A stretch of DNA of 33,831 nucleotides from an uncultured bacterium (lineage in GTDB: Bacteria > Cyanobacteriota > Vampirovibrionia > Obscuribacterales > Obscuribacteraceae). The position numbers and the translations under genes are program-made. Position 1 is the first letter of the stretch. Each line of letters begins with the position of its first letter. The stretch is taken from the NCBI GenBank assembly GCA_903835185.1, contig CAILLX010000187.1, positions 1-33,831 of the forward strand. Reading direction: 5' to 3'. This document shows positions 24,056-32,059 of this stretch, one piece after another. Under the pieces are notes generated by a model. The model was not told the DNA's origin. It saw only the letters and a program-made list of their open reading frames with translations, and did no database searches.

Positions 24056-25789
24056 ATGACAACAGCGAATGGTTCGGCAGCAAGCATTACTAACACCAGC
24101 GGGTCCGCCTTAATCGAAGCTATCCTCGCCAGCGACACCGCCATACAGGTTCGCGCACCGCGCGGCACCCAGTTGCACACAAAAGGATGGATTCAGGAAG
24201 CTGCCTTGCGTATGTTGCTCAACAACCTTGATCCTGAAGTTGCTGAGCGTCCCGAAGATCTTGTTGTCTATGGTGGCTCAGGCAAAGCTGCCCGAAACTG
24301 GAGCTGTCTAAAAGGAATAGTGAAAGCACTGCTGGGACTGGAGACAGATGAGACACTGCTTGTTCAATCAGGCAAACCTGTCGGAATTTTTAAATCACAC
24401 TCTGAGGCCCCTAGAGTGTTAATTGCCAATTCCAATCTGGTGGGACATTGGGCTACCTGGGAGCATTTCCGTGAGCTGGAGCGCAAAGGGCTCATGATGT
24501 ACGGGCAGATGACTGCCGGATCCTGGATATATATCGGGACACAAGGCATATTGCAGGGAACATATGAAACTTTTGCATCGCTGGCCAGCAAACATTTTGG
24601 CTCCACCCTGTCCGGGCGCCTGGTTGTAACAGCAGGACTGGGCGGTATGGGCGGGGCGCAGCCTCTGGCTATTAGCATGATGGGCGGTGTTGCTCTGTGT
24701 ATAGAGGTAGATCCGACACGCATCCAGCGCCGCCTGGAAACTCGTTATTGCGATATAGCGGCAGAGAATATCGAGCAGGCAATTAGGCTGGCTGCAGACG
24801 CGAAAGCCACAGGTAAAGCTCTTTCAATTGCACTTGCCGGTAATGCTGCTGAAGTTTTGCCTGCTTTGCTGGACAAAGGGCTGGTGCCCGATGTGGTCAC
24901 TGATCAAACTTCTGCCCATGACACGCTCAACGGTTATATACCTTCCGGTTTCACAGTTGCCGAAGCCGCCCAACTAAGAGTGTCGGATCCCACACGTTAT
25001 ACACAGGAGTCCGTCAGATCAATTGCCAGCCACGTAGAAGCGATGCTTGAATTTCAGCGGCGCGGCTCAATTGTCTTTGACTACGGCAACAATATCCGCC
25101 AGGTAGCCAAAGATGCCGGAGTTGTTGATTCTTTTAATTTCCCAGGCTTTGTGCCAGCATTTATCCGCCCGCTTTTCTGTGAAGGCAAAGGACCGTTTCG
25201 CTGGGCAGCATTATCCGGAGATCCACGCGATATTGAACGGATTGACGAAGCCATTTTAGAGAACTTCCCTCACGACAAACAGTTGTGTCGCTGGGTTGAG
25301 ATGGCAGCCAAGCGTGTAGCATTTCAGGGGCTGCCGTCGCGCATCTGCTGGTTTGGCTACGGCGACCGCGCCAAGATAGGTCTTATCATCAATCAGCTGG
25401 TGGCAAGCGGGCAGGTCAAGGCACCAATTGTGATTGGACGTGATCACCTTGACGCCGGCTCTGTAGCTTCACCCAATCGCGAGACAGAATCGATGCTGGA
25501 CGGATCTGATGCAGTAGCCGACTGGGTTTACTTAAACGCCTTAATCAATGCAGTAAATGGTGCCAGCTGGGTATCGCTGCATCATGGCGGTGGAGTCGGT
25601 ATCGGTTATTCGCTCCATGCCGGGCAGGTCATAGTTGCCGATGGCACCACAGAAGCCACCACCAGGTTGCAGCGTGTACTCACCTCGGATCCCGGCATGG
25701 GGGTGATACGCCATGTTGATGCAGGTTATCCTGAGGCAATTCAGTTTGCACGCAAGGCTGGAGTGCGAGTGCCAATGTGGGATATTTGA
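24056..25789 (+). CDS. hutU: Urocanate hydratase
   Basis: The 577-residue enzyme of histidine degradation adds water to urocanate to give imidazolone propionate, using tightly bound NAD. Evidence: [12 protein letters not shown], the NAD-binding [43 protein letters not shown], the catalytic Cys region [15 protein letters not shown] and the C-terminal [24 protein letters not shown]. Length is close to the usual 550-560 residues with a small N-terminal extension. ATG 24056 has GGAG 8 nt upstream. No hutH, hutI or hutG is in the window, so the pathway must be completed elsewhere. Confidence 0.96.
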   Translation: MTTANGSAASITNTSGSALIEAILASDTAIQVRAPRGTQLHTKGWIQEAALRMLLNNLDPEVAERPEDLVVYGGSGKAARNWSCLKGIVKALLGLETDETLLVQSGKPVGIFKSHSEAPRVLIANSNLVGHWATWEHFRELERKGLMMYGQMTAGSWIYIGTQGILQGTYETFASLASKHFGSTLSGRLVVTAGLGGMGGAQPLAISMMGGVALCIEVDPTRIQRRLETRYCDIAAENIEQAIRLAADAKATGKALSIALAGNAAEVLPALLDKGLVPDVVTDQTSAHDTLNGYIPSGFTVAEAAQLRVSDPTRYTQESVRSIASHVEAMLEFQRRGSIVFDYGNNIRQVAKDAGVVDSFNFPGFVPAFIRPLFCEGKGPFRWAALSGDPRDIERIDEAILENFPHDKQLCRWVEMAAKRVAFQGLPSRICWFGYGDRAKIGLIINQLVASGQVKAPIVIGRDHLDAGSVASPNRETESMLDGSDAVADWVYLNALINAVNGASWVSLHHGGGVGIGYSLHAGQVIVADGTTEATTRLQRVLTSDPGMGVIRHVDAGYPEAIQFARKAGVRVPMWDI

Positions 25790-26134
25790 TCGCCAAGCAA
25801 TTTTAAAGTTGAACAAACATACACAAATGAGCCAGATGGGAAATTGCTGTCCTACTCCGATCAGATCTCTTTCAGCTATATTCTGGATATGCCCTGAGAC
25901 AGTCCATATCCGTTCAATTAATAGGCTTTAAATAATTTTCCGTGAGGTTAGCAATAACTGCCATGCCGATCAGGCTATGATCAACGGCGGTAAAGTAACC
26001 ATAGGAAGTGATACCGGGCACTGCCGACCGTAGCCTGCTTTCCTGGAAAGCGGATGGTTGTGTGACAAGCAAGTGCTGCCGATTGCATCAAGACTAAGTA
26101 ATTGCAATTTATTCGCATCAGGTTGCCAGGCAAA
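25790..26134 (+). other. 345-bp region upstream of lysC
   Basis: No convincing gene is present. The last 200 bp, the presumed lysC leader, contain local inverted repeats: CGGCGGT near 25985 opposite ACTGCCG near 26020, and GCTTTC-CTG-GAAAGC at 26037-26051. I compared it by eye with the lysine riboswitch and other common leader classes and saw no match. A structured leader is possible but unproven. Confidence 0.35.
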
Positions 26135-27382
26135 ATGACACGACTTGTTCAAAAATTTGGTGGAACTTCGGTTGCAGATGTACAGCTTATTCGCAAGGCT
26201 GCTGAAATTGCTGTCAAGACAGCCGCAGAGGGAACCGAGGTGGCAACTGTAGTCTCAGCAATGGGACATACAACGGATCATCTCATCTCTCTGGCAGAGC
26301 AGATTACACCACAACCAAATCCACGCGAGATGGATATGCTCCTGATGACAGGAGAGCAGCAGTCCATTGCTCTCATGTCAATGGCCATCCAGTCTCTTGG
26401 CGGTCAGGCTCGCTCTTTCACAGGCGCTCAGGCCGGCATCATTACAGAGCACCACCACGGCTCGGCACGTATTAAAGAGGTCTGCCCTCATCAGGTGGAA
26501 GCTGCTCTTCAGCGTGGAGAGATTGCTGTAGTGGCAGGATTCCAAGGGGTGTCTGAAAATAACGAATTCACGACTTTAGGACGTGGCGGGTCGGACACAA
26601 CTGCTGTTGCTCTAGCTGCAGCTCTGTCTGCAGAACGCTGCGATATATACACTGATGTTAGGGGGGTGTTTACAGCAGATCCCCGCCTGCTCAAAGAAGT
26701 GCGCCAACTTTCAGCAGTCAGTTATGAAGAAATGTACGAGCTGGCTTGCTCAGGCGCTCAGGTGATGAATGCACGTGCTGTTGAACTGGCTGCAGATACT
26801 CAAGTGCCGGTTAGAGTACGCTCCACTTTTGAACCTGAAGATGAGGGCACACTTATTACCCACCATCTTTTTGCGCCTGAATATACTATTTGCGGCATAG
26901 CTTGTGACACCAGCCAGGCCTCGCTTTGCTTAAACTCGCACTTGATCGACTCAGGTCACAGCCAGTTGGAGGGGGTTTCAGGTCTCTTTACTCGCCTCAA
27001 AGAGCTGGGTATAGTCACAGACATGGTAATGCTGCTAGCTAGAGAGGATGAGCCATCACAAGAGCTTGCCTTTACAGTAGAGAAGAAGTCGCTGTCCAGG
27101 GTGCAATCGATTATTGCTGCCCTAAATGAAGAACTTGGGCAACCCAAGGTGTCTGTCGACACAGATATAGCAAGAATATCTGTAGTCGGGAGAGGGTTAG
27201 CTTCGCGCCCTGCAATAGTAGCTGATCTTTTTGAGACTCTCTTTAACGCCTCCATCCCGGTGCATATGGTCGCAACCGGCGACATAAAGGTAAGCGCTCT
27301 CGTTCCGGCCAAACATGCCCGTGAAGCTGTCAGGTTAATTCATAACCGCTTCGACCTGTCCAGCTTTAACTGTCAACCATAG
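26135..27382 (+). CDS. lysC: Aspartate kinase
   Basis: The 415-residue enzyme phosphorylates aspartate, the first step to lysine, threonine, methionine and diaminopimelate. It shows KFGGTSVAD (from K7), [25 protein letters not shown], the catalytic/ATP region [29 protein letters not shown] and [18 protein letters not shown]. Two C-terminal ACT domains (about 265-415) are the usual site of amino-acid feedback inhibition, for example [34 protein letters not shown] 26135 puts the KFGGTS motif at the normal distance; the frame opens to 26102 but adds atypical residues. Its ribosome-binding site is weak. Confidence 0.96.
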   Translation: MTRLVQKFGGTSVADVQLIRKAAEIAVKTAAEGTEVATVVSAMGHTTDHLISLAEQITPQPNPREMDMLLMTGEQQSIALMSMAIQSLGGQARSFTGAQAGIITEHHHGSARIKEVCPHQVEAALQRGEIAVVAGFQGVSENNEFTTLGRGGSDTTAVALAAALSAERCDIYTDVRGVFTADPRLLKEVRQLSAVSYEEMYELACSGAQVMNARAVELAADTQVPVRVRSTFEPEDEGTLITHHLFAPEYTICGIACDTSQASLCLNSHLIDSGHSQLEGVSGLFTRLKELGIVTDMVMLLAREDEPSQELAFTVEKKSLSRVQSIIAALNEELGQPKVSVDTDIARISVVGRGLASRPAIVADLFETLFNASIPVHMVATGDIKVSALVPAKHAREAVRLIHNRFDLSSFNCQP

Positions 27383-27423
27383 ATCGACCCTATAATAGTC
27401 AAGACTAGCAAGAGGTTAAGGTT

Positions 27424-27828
27424 ATGACGCCGCCAGCATTTGACAATTTAATAAACAAGGTTAAGGCCGGCACCAAGCAGTGTGCCGATCAAATGGGCAG
27501 AGCTGCCAAGGTAGCCAAATTGAGAATGGATATCCTGGCTCAAAGCGGCGAGAAAAGCAGGCTGCTACAAAATATCGGTGAAAAGACCTATCAGTTATAT
27601 GCAGGAACAAAAGGACTGGACGGGCTGCTTGAGCGTCTGGCCCATGACTTCACTATGATCCAGCGCATTGAAGCACGCTTGGCTGAAATAGAGGTTGAAA
27701 TAGCCGACATGCAAGCAGCACTTGCAGGCAGCGCAGTGACAGACGCCACTGAAGTAAGAGATGTGACAGAGTCTGTTGAGCACGCAACTTCCTCCCAGGA
27801 CAAGCACAGCGATGAACAGAACACTTAA
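27424..27828 (+). CDS. Small coiled-coil protein of unknown function
   Basis: The 134-residue soluble protein has no signal peptide or Cys pair motif. The first 100 residues are helical and heptad-like (FDNLINKVKAGTKQCADQMG, RIEARLAEIEVEIADMQAAL), and the tail is acidic and Ser/Thr-rich. I recognise no family. The ATG follows AGAGGTTAAGG closely, and coding bias matches its neighbours. It begins 41 bp after lysC and overlaps the next gene by 17 bp, so it is probably co-transcribed with both. Confidence 0.75.
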   Translation: MTPPAFDNLINKVKAGTKQCADQMGRAAKVAKLRMDILAQSGEKSRLLQNIGEKTYQLYAGTKGLDGLLERLAHDFTMIQRIEARLAEIEVEIADMQAALAGSAVTDATEVRDVTESVEHATSSQDKHSDEQNT

Positions 27829-28360
27829 AGCAATAGTATTAGCCGTTTTACCAGCACTATTAACTGGCAACATCTTAAGCCCGGCTGCTGCAGATTCAAT
27901 TTCACCAAATATCAATAATGGTGATCGTGAGTATTCGGAAGAGAAGCCCGAATCTTCATTTTATGGTAGCGGTTATACCGGCAGGATGGCAGAAGCATCA
28001 CAACTTCGCTTTGAAGCAGACGAGCTGATGGCTGACGGCAAGCTGGAAGAAGCAAGAAAAAAGATTGGCAAAGCTGTGATGCTAGATCCTGGCACAACAG
28101 ACGGGCATATCATGTACGCCCGTTGTATCACCAGGATGTTGTATGCAAAGAAAACTCTCGATGAAAAACTTCTCTCCCGCTGTATTGAGGAGTGGAAACT
28201 AATCTGGCATCACGACGCTGATCAAATAGAGCAGGTTGAAGCCAAGGCTCAGGCAAAGACCTTGATGCGCATAGCTAAAGAGCTGGAGAAACAGAAGAAA
28301 GACAACTCTAACGAACCACAGCAATCTCTTGCCTCCACAGGCAAAAAATCAGTGGAATAA
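27812..28360 (+). CDS. Exported helical (TPR-like) protein
   Basis: The 182-residue protein has a signal peptide (MNRTLKAIVLAVLPALLTGNI, cleavage near SPAAA). After a Ser/Glu-rich spacer it has a helical region with one TPR-like pair: SQLRFEADELMADGKLEEARKKIGKAVMLDPGTTDGHIMYARC. A Lys/Gln-rich helix and polar tail follow (ELEKQKKDNSNEPQQS). Function is unknown; a scaffold role in the envelope is possible. ATG 27812 is chosen because it starts the signal peptide; the frame opens further upstream to 27776. The start lies inside the preceding gene. Confidence 0.75.
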   Translation: MNRTLKAIVLAVLPALLTGNILSPAAADSISPNINNGDREYSEEKPESSFYGSGYTGRMAEASQLRFEADELMADGKLEEARKKIGKAVMLDPGTTDGHIMYARCITRMLYAKKTLDEKLLSRCIEEWKLIWHHDADQIEQVEAKAQAKTLMRIAKELEKQKKDNSNEPQQSLASTGKKSVE

Positions 28361-28380
28361 AGAGCCTTCCAGACAGTCAA

Positions 28381-28501
28381 CTAGTAGCGCGTTTCAAAAG
28401 TATCGATACAATCGGACCGTTTGTAGGGGCGCATTGCATGCGCCCGGGCGGATACAATCGGACCCTACAAGTGTCGCGTTATTCAGGAAACGCACTACTA
28501 G
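28381..28501. mobile_element. MITE-like inverted-repeat element, copy 2
   Basis: This is 121 bp from CTAG to CTAG, the same length as the copy at 20823 and identical at 107 of 121 positions. The end repeats differ from each other at two sites. A change in the left end (A to G at element position 11) is matched by the complementary change on the right, keeping the stem. The centre contains GCGCATTGCATGCGC, a hairpin of 6-bp arms. The right-hand CTAG overlaps the last codon of lplA. Confidence 0.8.
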
Positions 28502-29292
28502 TCACAGCTAGCTAGCAATTGATACCGCTGCCTCAACCTGGCAGAGAGCTCCTGCTCGCAATCGCTCAACGGTCCGACGTTGAAAGTAACTTGAAACGCC
28601 TGCTCAAAGCCTGCACTCAGTGCTGCTTCCAGCTCCAAGATGCTAAAAGTTCGACCGGCTGCCTCAAAGAGATTGGCGTGACGAACAGGCTTAACTTGAG
28701 AGTCCATCGGCAGGCTGGCACCAAGAATCTCCGGCATCAGGCTTTGATCCTGGTCGAGCAAGATGCTGCCGTGCTGTAGCAAAGCACCACGTCGTCGGAC
28801 TTGTGCAGAGCCTATAATTTTCTTGCCATCTATATGCAGATCGGCAGTAGTTGTAGCAGCAAAACAGTCCTGGTGCTGTTTGTACTCCCCCTGCCCGGAT
28901 CCCAGCTGCAGCGTAATACCCAAGCGCTCCATAGCGTACTGCAGCCCGCTACATATCTGTCTGTAAGATGTGTTGACGCTGCTGCTGAGAGTGCCATCTT
29001 CTGTCGAGCCGACAAATGAGTATGTGAGGTCGCCGTGGTGCAGCACAGCTCGACCGCCGGTAGGCCTGCGCACCACATCAAAGCCTCGCTGCCTAGCACA
29101 CCCGAGCATATCCATTGATAGATCTTGAGCATAGCCGATGGATATAGCAGAGGGGGCAAACAGATATGTTCTCAACGTATTAGGAACCACTCCAAGAAGG
29201 CGCGCCTCAAGAATAGCCTCGTCAATAGCCATATTTGTACTTGCATCATGAGAGGCGCAGGCGATTAACCGCCATATCTTTCTTTCAGTCAT
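28498..29292 (-). CDS. lplA: Lipoate-protein ligase A family protein
   Basis: The 264-residue protein belongs to the biotin/lipoate protein ligase family, which attaches lipoyl groups to 2-oxoacid dehydrogenase or glycine-cleavage proteins. It shows NMAIDEAIL, ISIGYAQD, the lipoyl-binding RRPTGGRAVLH (75-85), the HIDGKKIIGSAQ segment with the conserved lysine (K158) and RRGALLQHGSILLD. It lacks the longer C-terminal accessory domain of E. coli LplA, so it may be a LplA-like ligase or an octanoyltransferase of the LipM type; sequence alone does not decide. Its stop TAG lies in the end of the MITE. ATG 29292 has a weak ribosome-binding site 12 bp after deoA, suggesting an operon. Confidence 0.87.
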   Translation of the reverse strand: MTERKIWRLIACASHDASTNMAIDEAILEARLLGVVPNTLRTYLFAPSAISIGYAQDLSMDMLGCARQRGFDVVRRPTGGRAVLHHGDLTYSFVGSTEDGTLSSSVNTSYRQICSGLQYAMERLGITLQLGSGQGEYKQHQDCFAATTTADLHIDGKKIIGSAQVRRRGALLQHGSILLDQDQSLMPEILGASLPMDSQVKPVRHANLFEAAGRTFSILELEAALSAGFEQAFQVTFNVGPLSDCEQELSARLRQRYQLLASCD

Positions 29293-29304
29293 GTCTCGGT
29301 CCGA

Positions 29305-30615
29305 TTATCCTACGCGTGCCTTGATCACAGATGGAACTGCAACAGGCGTATCGCTGTAGCTGATGGCATTGCTTATAGTATCAGCTGCCAACCGGCATGC
29401 CTCTGGAGTATCAGCATGAATTACCGCCACCGGCTGACCTGCTGCCAGTACACTGCCAACTTTACCCTTAAGCACCACACCTACTGCCAGGTTGATCTTA
29501 TCTTCCTTGGCAGCACGCCCGGCGCCTATCTGTTTGCAAGCTTCAGCAACCGCACGTCCATCGATATGCTTGATCCACACCTGACCTTGTCCTGGAACAA
29601 CAACATTGTGCTGCAACTTGGCTGTTGGCATAAGTGCTGGATTATCTATCACCCGGCTATCTCCACCCTGATGTTCGATAATCTGGCGGAACTTCGCCAG
29701 AGCTGCTCCACTGGCAATCACATCTTGGAGAATCTTCCTGCCCTTCTCTTCATCTGCTGCTTTGCCTGCTTTGACCAGTGCCAGAGCACCCAAACCAAAG
29801 CACAGCTCCTGCAGATCTGCTGGTCCGCGCCCCTGAAGAGTTTCAATAGCTTCGATAACTTCTAAAGTATGCCCTACAGCAAAGCCGAGCGGCTGCTCCA
29901 TGTCGGTTACCACTGCAGTGACCGGCTTACCCAGACGGTCTCCGACACAAGTCAGTCTGTACGCCAGCTCGGCAGCTTTCTCCTCAGTATCCATGAGAGC
30001 GCCACGCCCACATTTCACATCCAGAATAATAAGATTAGTGCCGGCAGCAAACTTCTTAGAGAGTATGGAAGAAACAATAAGCGGCAGCGAATCTACTGTG
30101 CCAGTGACATCTCGCATAGCATATATCTTGCCGTCAGCAGGAGCCAGCTCACGTGTCTGCCCACTAATTGCAGCACCAATCTCGCGCACCTGGCGCACAA
30201 ACTGTTCGTTCGACAGATCAACTCTAAATCCTGGAATAGCTTCAAGCTTATCCAGAGTACCGCCTGTATGCCCCAAACCACGCCCGGACAGCTTAGCCAT
30301 CGGCACTCCGGCAGCAGCCAGCATCGGTGCAAAGACAAGGGTAGTCTTATCGCCAACACCGCCGGTGCTGTGCTTGTCTCCAACCACCGGTCCGATGCTT
30401 GACAGATCTAGCACCTGTCCTGATTTCGTCATGGCATCAGTCAGGCTGGTTGTCTCATCCAGAGTCATCCCTTGAAAGCAGACAGCCATTAACCAGGCTG
30501 ATAGCTGGTAGTCCTTAATGGAGTCCTTAACCACTCCTTCGATTATAAAGTCAATTTCTTCCCGGCTGTGAGCAGCACCAGCACGCTTTGCCAGAATCAG
30601 GTCAACCATTCGCAA
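29305..30615 (-). CDS. deoA: Thymidine/pyrimidine-nucleoside phosphorylase
   Basis: The 436-residue enzyme cleaves thymidine or other pyrimidine nucleosides with phosphate. It has the N-terminal helical segment MVDLILAKRAGAAHSREEIDF, the phosphate-binding KHSTGGVGDKTTL, the family signature SGRGLGHTGGTLDKLEAIPGF, the substrate loop DGKIYAMRDVTGTVDSLPLI and a C-terminal alpha/beta domain (GRAVAEACKQIGAGRAAKEDKINLAVG). Whether it is thymidine-specific (deoA) or the broader pdp type cannot be set. TTG 30615 is supported by GAGGAG 8 nt upstream; ATG 30609 is the alternative. It leads an operon with the lipoate ligase gene. Confidence 0.94.
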   Translation of the reverse strand: MRMVDLILAKRAGAAHSREEIDFIIEGVVKDSIKDYQLSAWLMAVCFQGMTLDETTSLTDAMTKSGQVLDLSSIGPVVGDKHSTGGVGDKTTLVFAPMLAAAGVPMAKLSGRGLGHTGGTLDKLEAIPGFRVDLSNEQFVRQVREIGAAISGQTRELAPADGKIYAMRDVTGTVDSLPLIVSSILSKKFAAGTNLIILDVKCGRGALMDTEEKAAELAYRLTCVGDRLGKPVTAVVTDMEQPLGFAVGHTLEVIEAIETLQGRGPADLQELCFGLGALALVKAGKAADEEKGRKILQDVIASGAALAKFRQIIEHQGGDSRVIDNPALMPTAKLQHNVVVPGQGQVWIKHIDGRAVAEACKQIGAGRAAKEDKINLAVGVVLKGKVGSVLAAGQPVAVIHADTPEACRLAADTISNAISYSDTPVAVPSVIKARVG

Positions 30616-31056
30616 GATAGATTCTCCTCGTGAGCCAGAGTCTTGAAATTGTACATCCTTAATTCTGCTGAGGAACTCTCCAGGGCCCTTGACAAGATTT
30701 GCAAGGTTTGTATTAATGGACTCAGAGGGAGTGAGACCGCGTTTAGCGTAATAAAGATTTATCCGGACTCCTCCCTCCTTTTTATTGCCAAAAAATGGAA
30801 AGCTCTCCAGTTCTGCTGTTGCAAGACTTGGCTGGACAGCAGCTTTCAGGCAGCTCTGGATAGTTCAGTCTTCCTGCAACAGAGCCATCTCACCTCCAGA
30901 CTGGTGCTTGGGCGCCTTACGCCAACAGCGGATGGCACAAAATGCAGGTTTGTCCTGAGTGCAAGCAGCGTCACAATGCATGAGACCACTTTCACATCAT
31001 GACTAAACCATTGCTGTATGCTTGTTTGCGCCCTTGACTACCGTGGAGATGTACCG
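30616..31056. other. 441-bp divergent spacer between deoA and mqnA
   Basis: A plus-strand frame (30643-31002, TTG start, 119 codons) is open but has a run of Cys residues, no ribosome-binding site and no recognisable motif, so I do not call it. The region should hold promoters for both flanking genes. I see no repeat, tRNA or terminator. Confidence 0.4.
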
Positions 31057-31980
31057 GTGCTTTGTTCAGCTCCTGCTGTCATAACGGTTGGACCCAAACC
31101 GGAAGTTTTGCCCCGCTTAGGGCAGATCTCTTTTATCAACAGCCTGCCGGTGCTCATCCCCATAGAAGCCGGACACGTTAATCTTTCTGCTCAAATTGTT
31201 TATGCCAGCCCCACCAAGCTCAATTGCGCTTATGCCAGAGGGTTGCTCGATTTAGGCGCTATGAGCTCCTTCTTTTTTCTTGACAACAACGCCATGGAGC
31301 TCATCCCAGACCTGTCTATCTCCTCTGACGGACCTGTGGGCAGCGTTCTCTTTTTCAGCAAAGTTGAACCGCGCAATCTCAATAGAGCCAGAATAGCTGT
31401 ACCGGCAGCTTCTGCCACTTCTGTCAATCTTCTCCACATACTGCTGCGTGAGCAGTTTAATGTCAGACCAGAATTTGTAGTCGATGAGAATCCCAATCTG
31501 GACGACGACTCAATAATGGCTGCCCTGTTAATCGGCGATCGTGCTCTCATTGTCGACAGTGACTGGTCCAGGCGACTGTGGCGTGCCGATCTTGGATTCT
31601 GGTGGCGTAGGCAAACCGGTTTGCCTATGGTTTTTGGTGTCTGGGCTGCACGTGCAAGCTGGGCTTCAGCCAATCAGGAGTCTTTGCGCCAGGTCACGAA
31701 GGCATTGCATAACTCTACAGCTCTTGGACTCTCATCCCTCTTCCCTTTAGTAGCTGCCGAAGCAGCCGCAAGAACCGGGCTACCGCTCCAGCGCATGCAA
31801 CGTTATTATTTTGAAGAGCTCAACTTCAAGCTTACTGACCGGCACATGCAAGCATTAGATCTCTTCCGCTCCTTGTGCCTACGCTATGGGCTGCTTAGAC
31901 CTCAACACAGCAATCAAGCATCTTGCTTCGCTCCAACATTTAGCAGCACAGAAGCTGCCTCCTTTGAGCCAGCGATATAG
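31057..31980 (+). CDS. mqnA: MqnA-like chorismate dehydratase (futalosine menaquinone pathway)
   Basis: The protein, 307 residues from GTG 31057, belongs to the MqnA/MqnD periplasmic-binding-like fold. Evidence is LGQISFINSLPVLIPIE at the N-terminus (family pattern IGxxxYxNxxP), the segment ASPTKLNCAYARGLLDLGAMSSF, GSVLFFSKVEP, RIAVPAASATSVNLLHILL, ALLIGDRALIVDS and the family-typical WWRRQTGLPMVFGVWAAR. MqnA converts chorismate to 3-enolpyruvoyl-benzoate in the alternative menaquinone route. GTG 31057 has GTGGAG 8 nt upstream; ATG 31018 would add 13 residues but has no such site. The Ser/Ala tail after the last helix is longer than usual. No other mqn gene is in the window. Confidence 0.87.
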   Translation: MLCSAPAVITVGPKPEVLPRLGQISFINSLPVLIPIEAGHVNLSAQIVYASPTKLNCAYARGLLDLGAMSSFFFLDNNAMELIPDLSISSDGPVGSVLFFSKVEPRNLNRARIAVPAASATSVNLLHILLREQFNVRPEFVVDENPNLDDDSIMAALLIGDRALIVDSDWSRRLWRADLGFWWRRQTGLPMVFGVWAARASWASANQESLRQVTKALHNSTALGLSSLFPLVAAEAAARTGLPLQRMQRYYFEELNFKLTDRHMQALDLFRSLCLRYGLLRPQHSNQASCFAPTFSSTEAASFEPAI

Positions 31981-32059
31981 CGGAACTTCCTTTCTGACAA
32001 CCATCCGATTTCCCCGCACGATGGCGCTCGTGGGCTTATTCGTGGTTGAGATATGATAA

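Noticed and set aside
25930..26134. Lysine riboswitch before lysC
   Set aside because: The conserved lysine-riboswitch core sequences were not seen; only generic inverted repeats are present.
30643..31002. 119-codon plus-strand frame before mqnA
   Set aside because: TTG start without a ribosome-binding site, a CCC run and no motif; likely chance.
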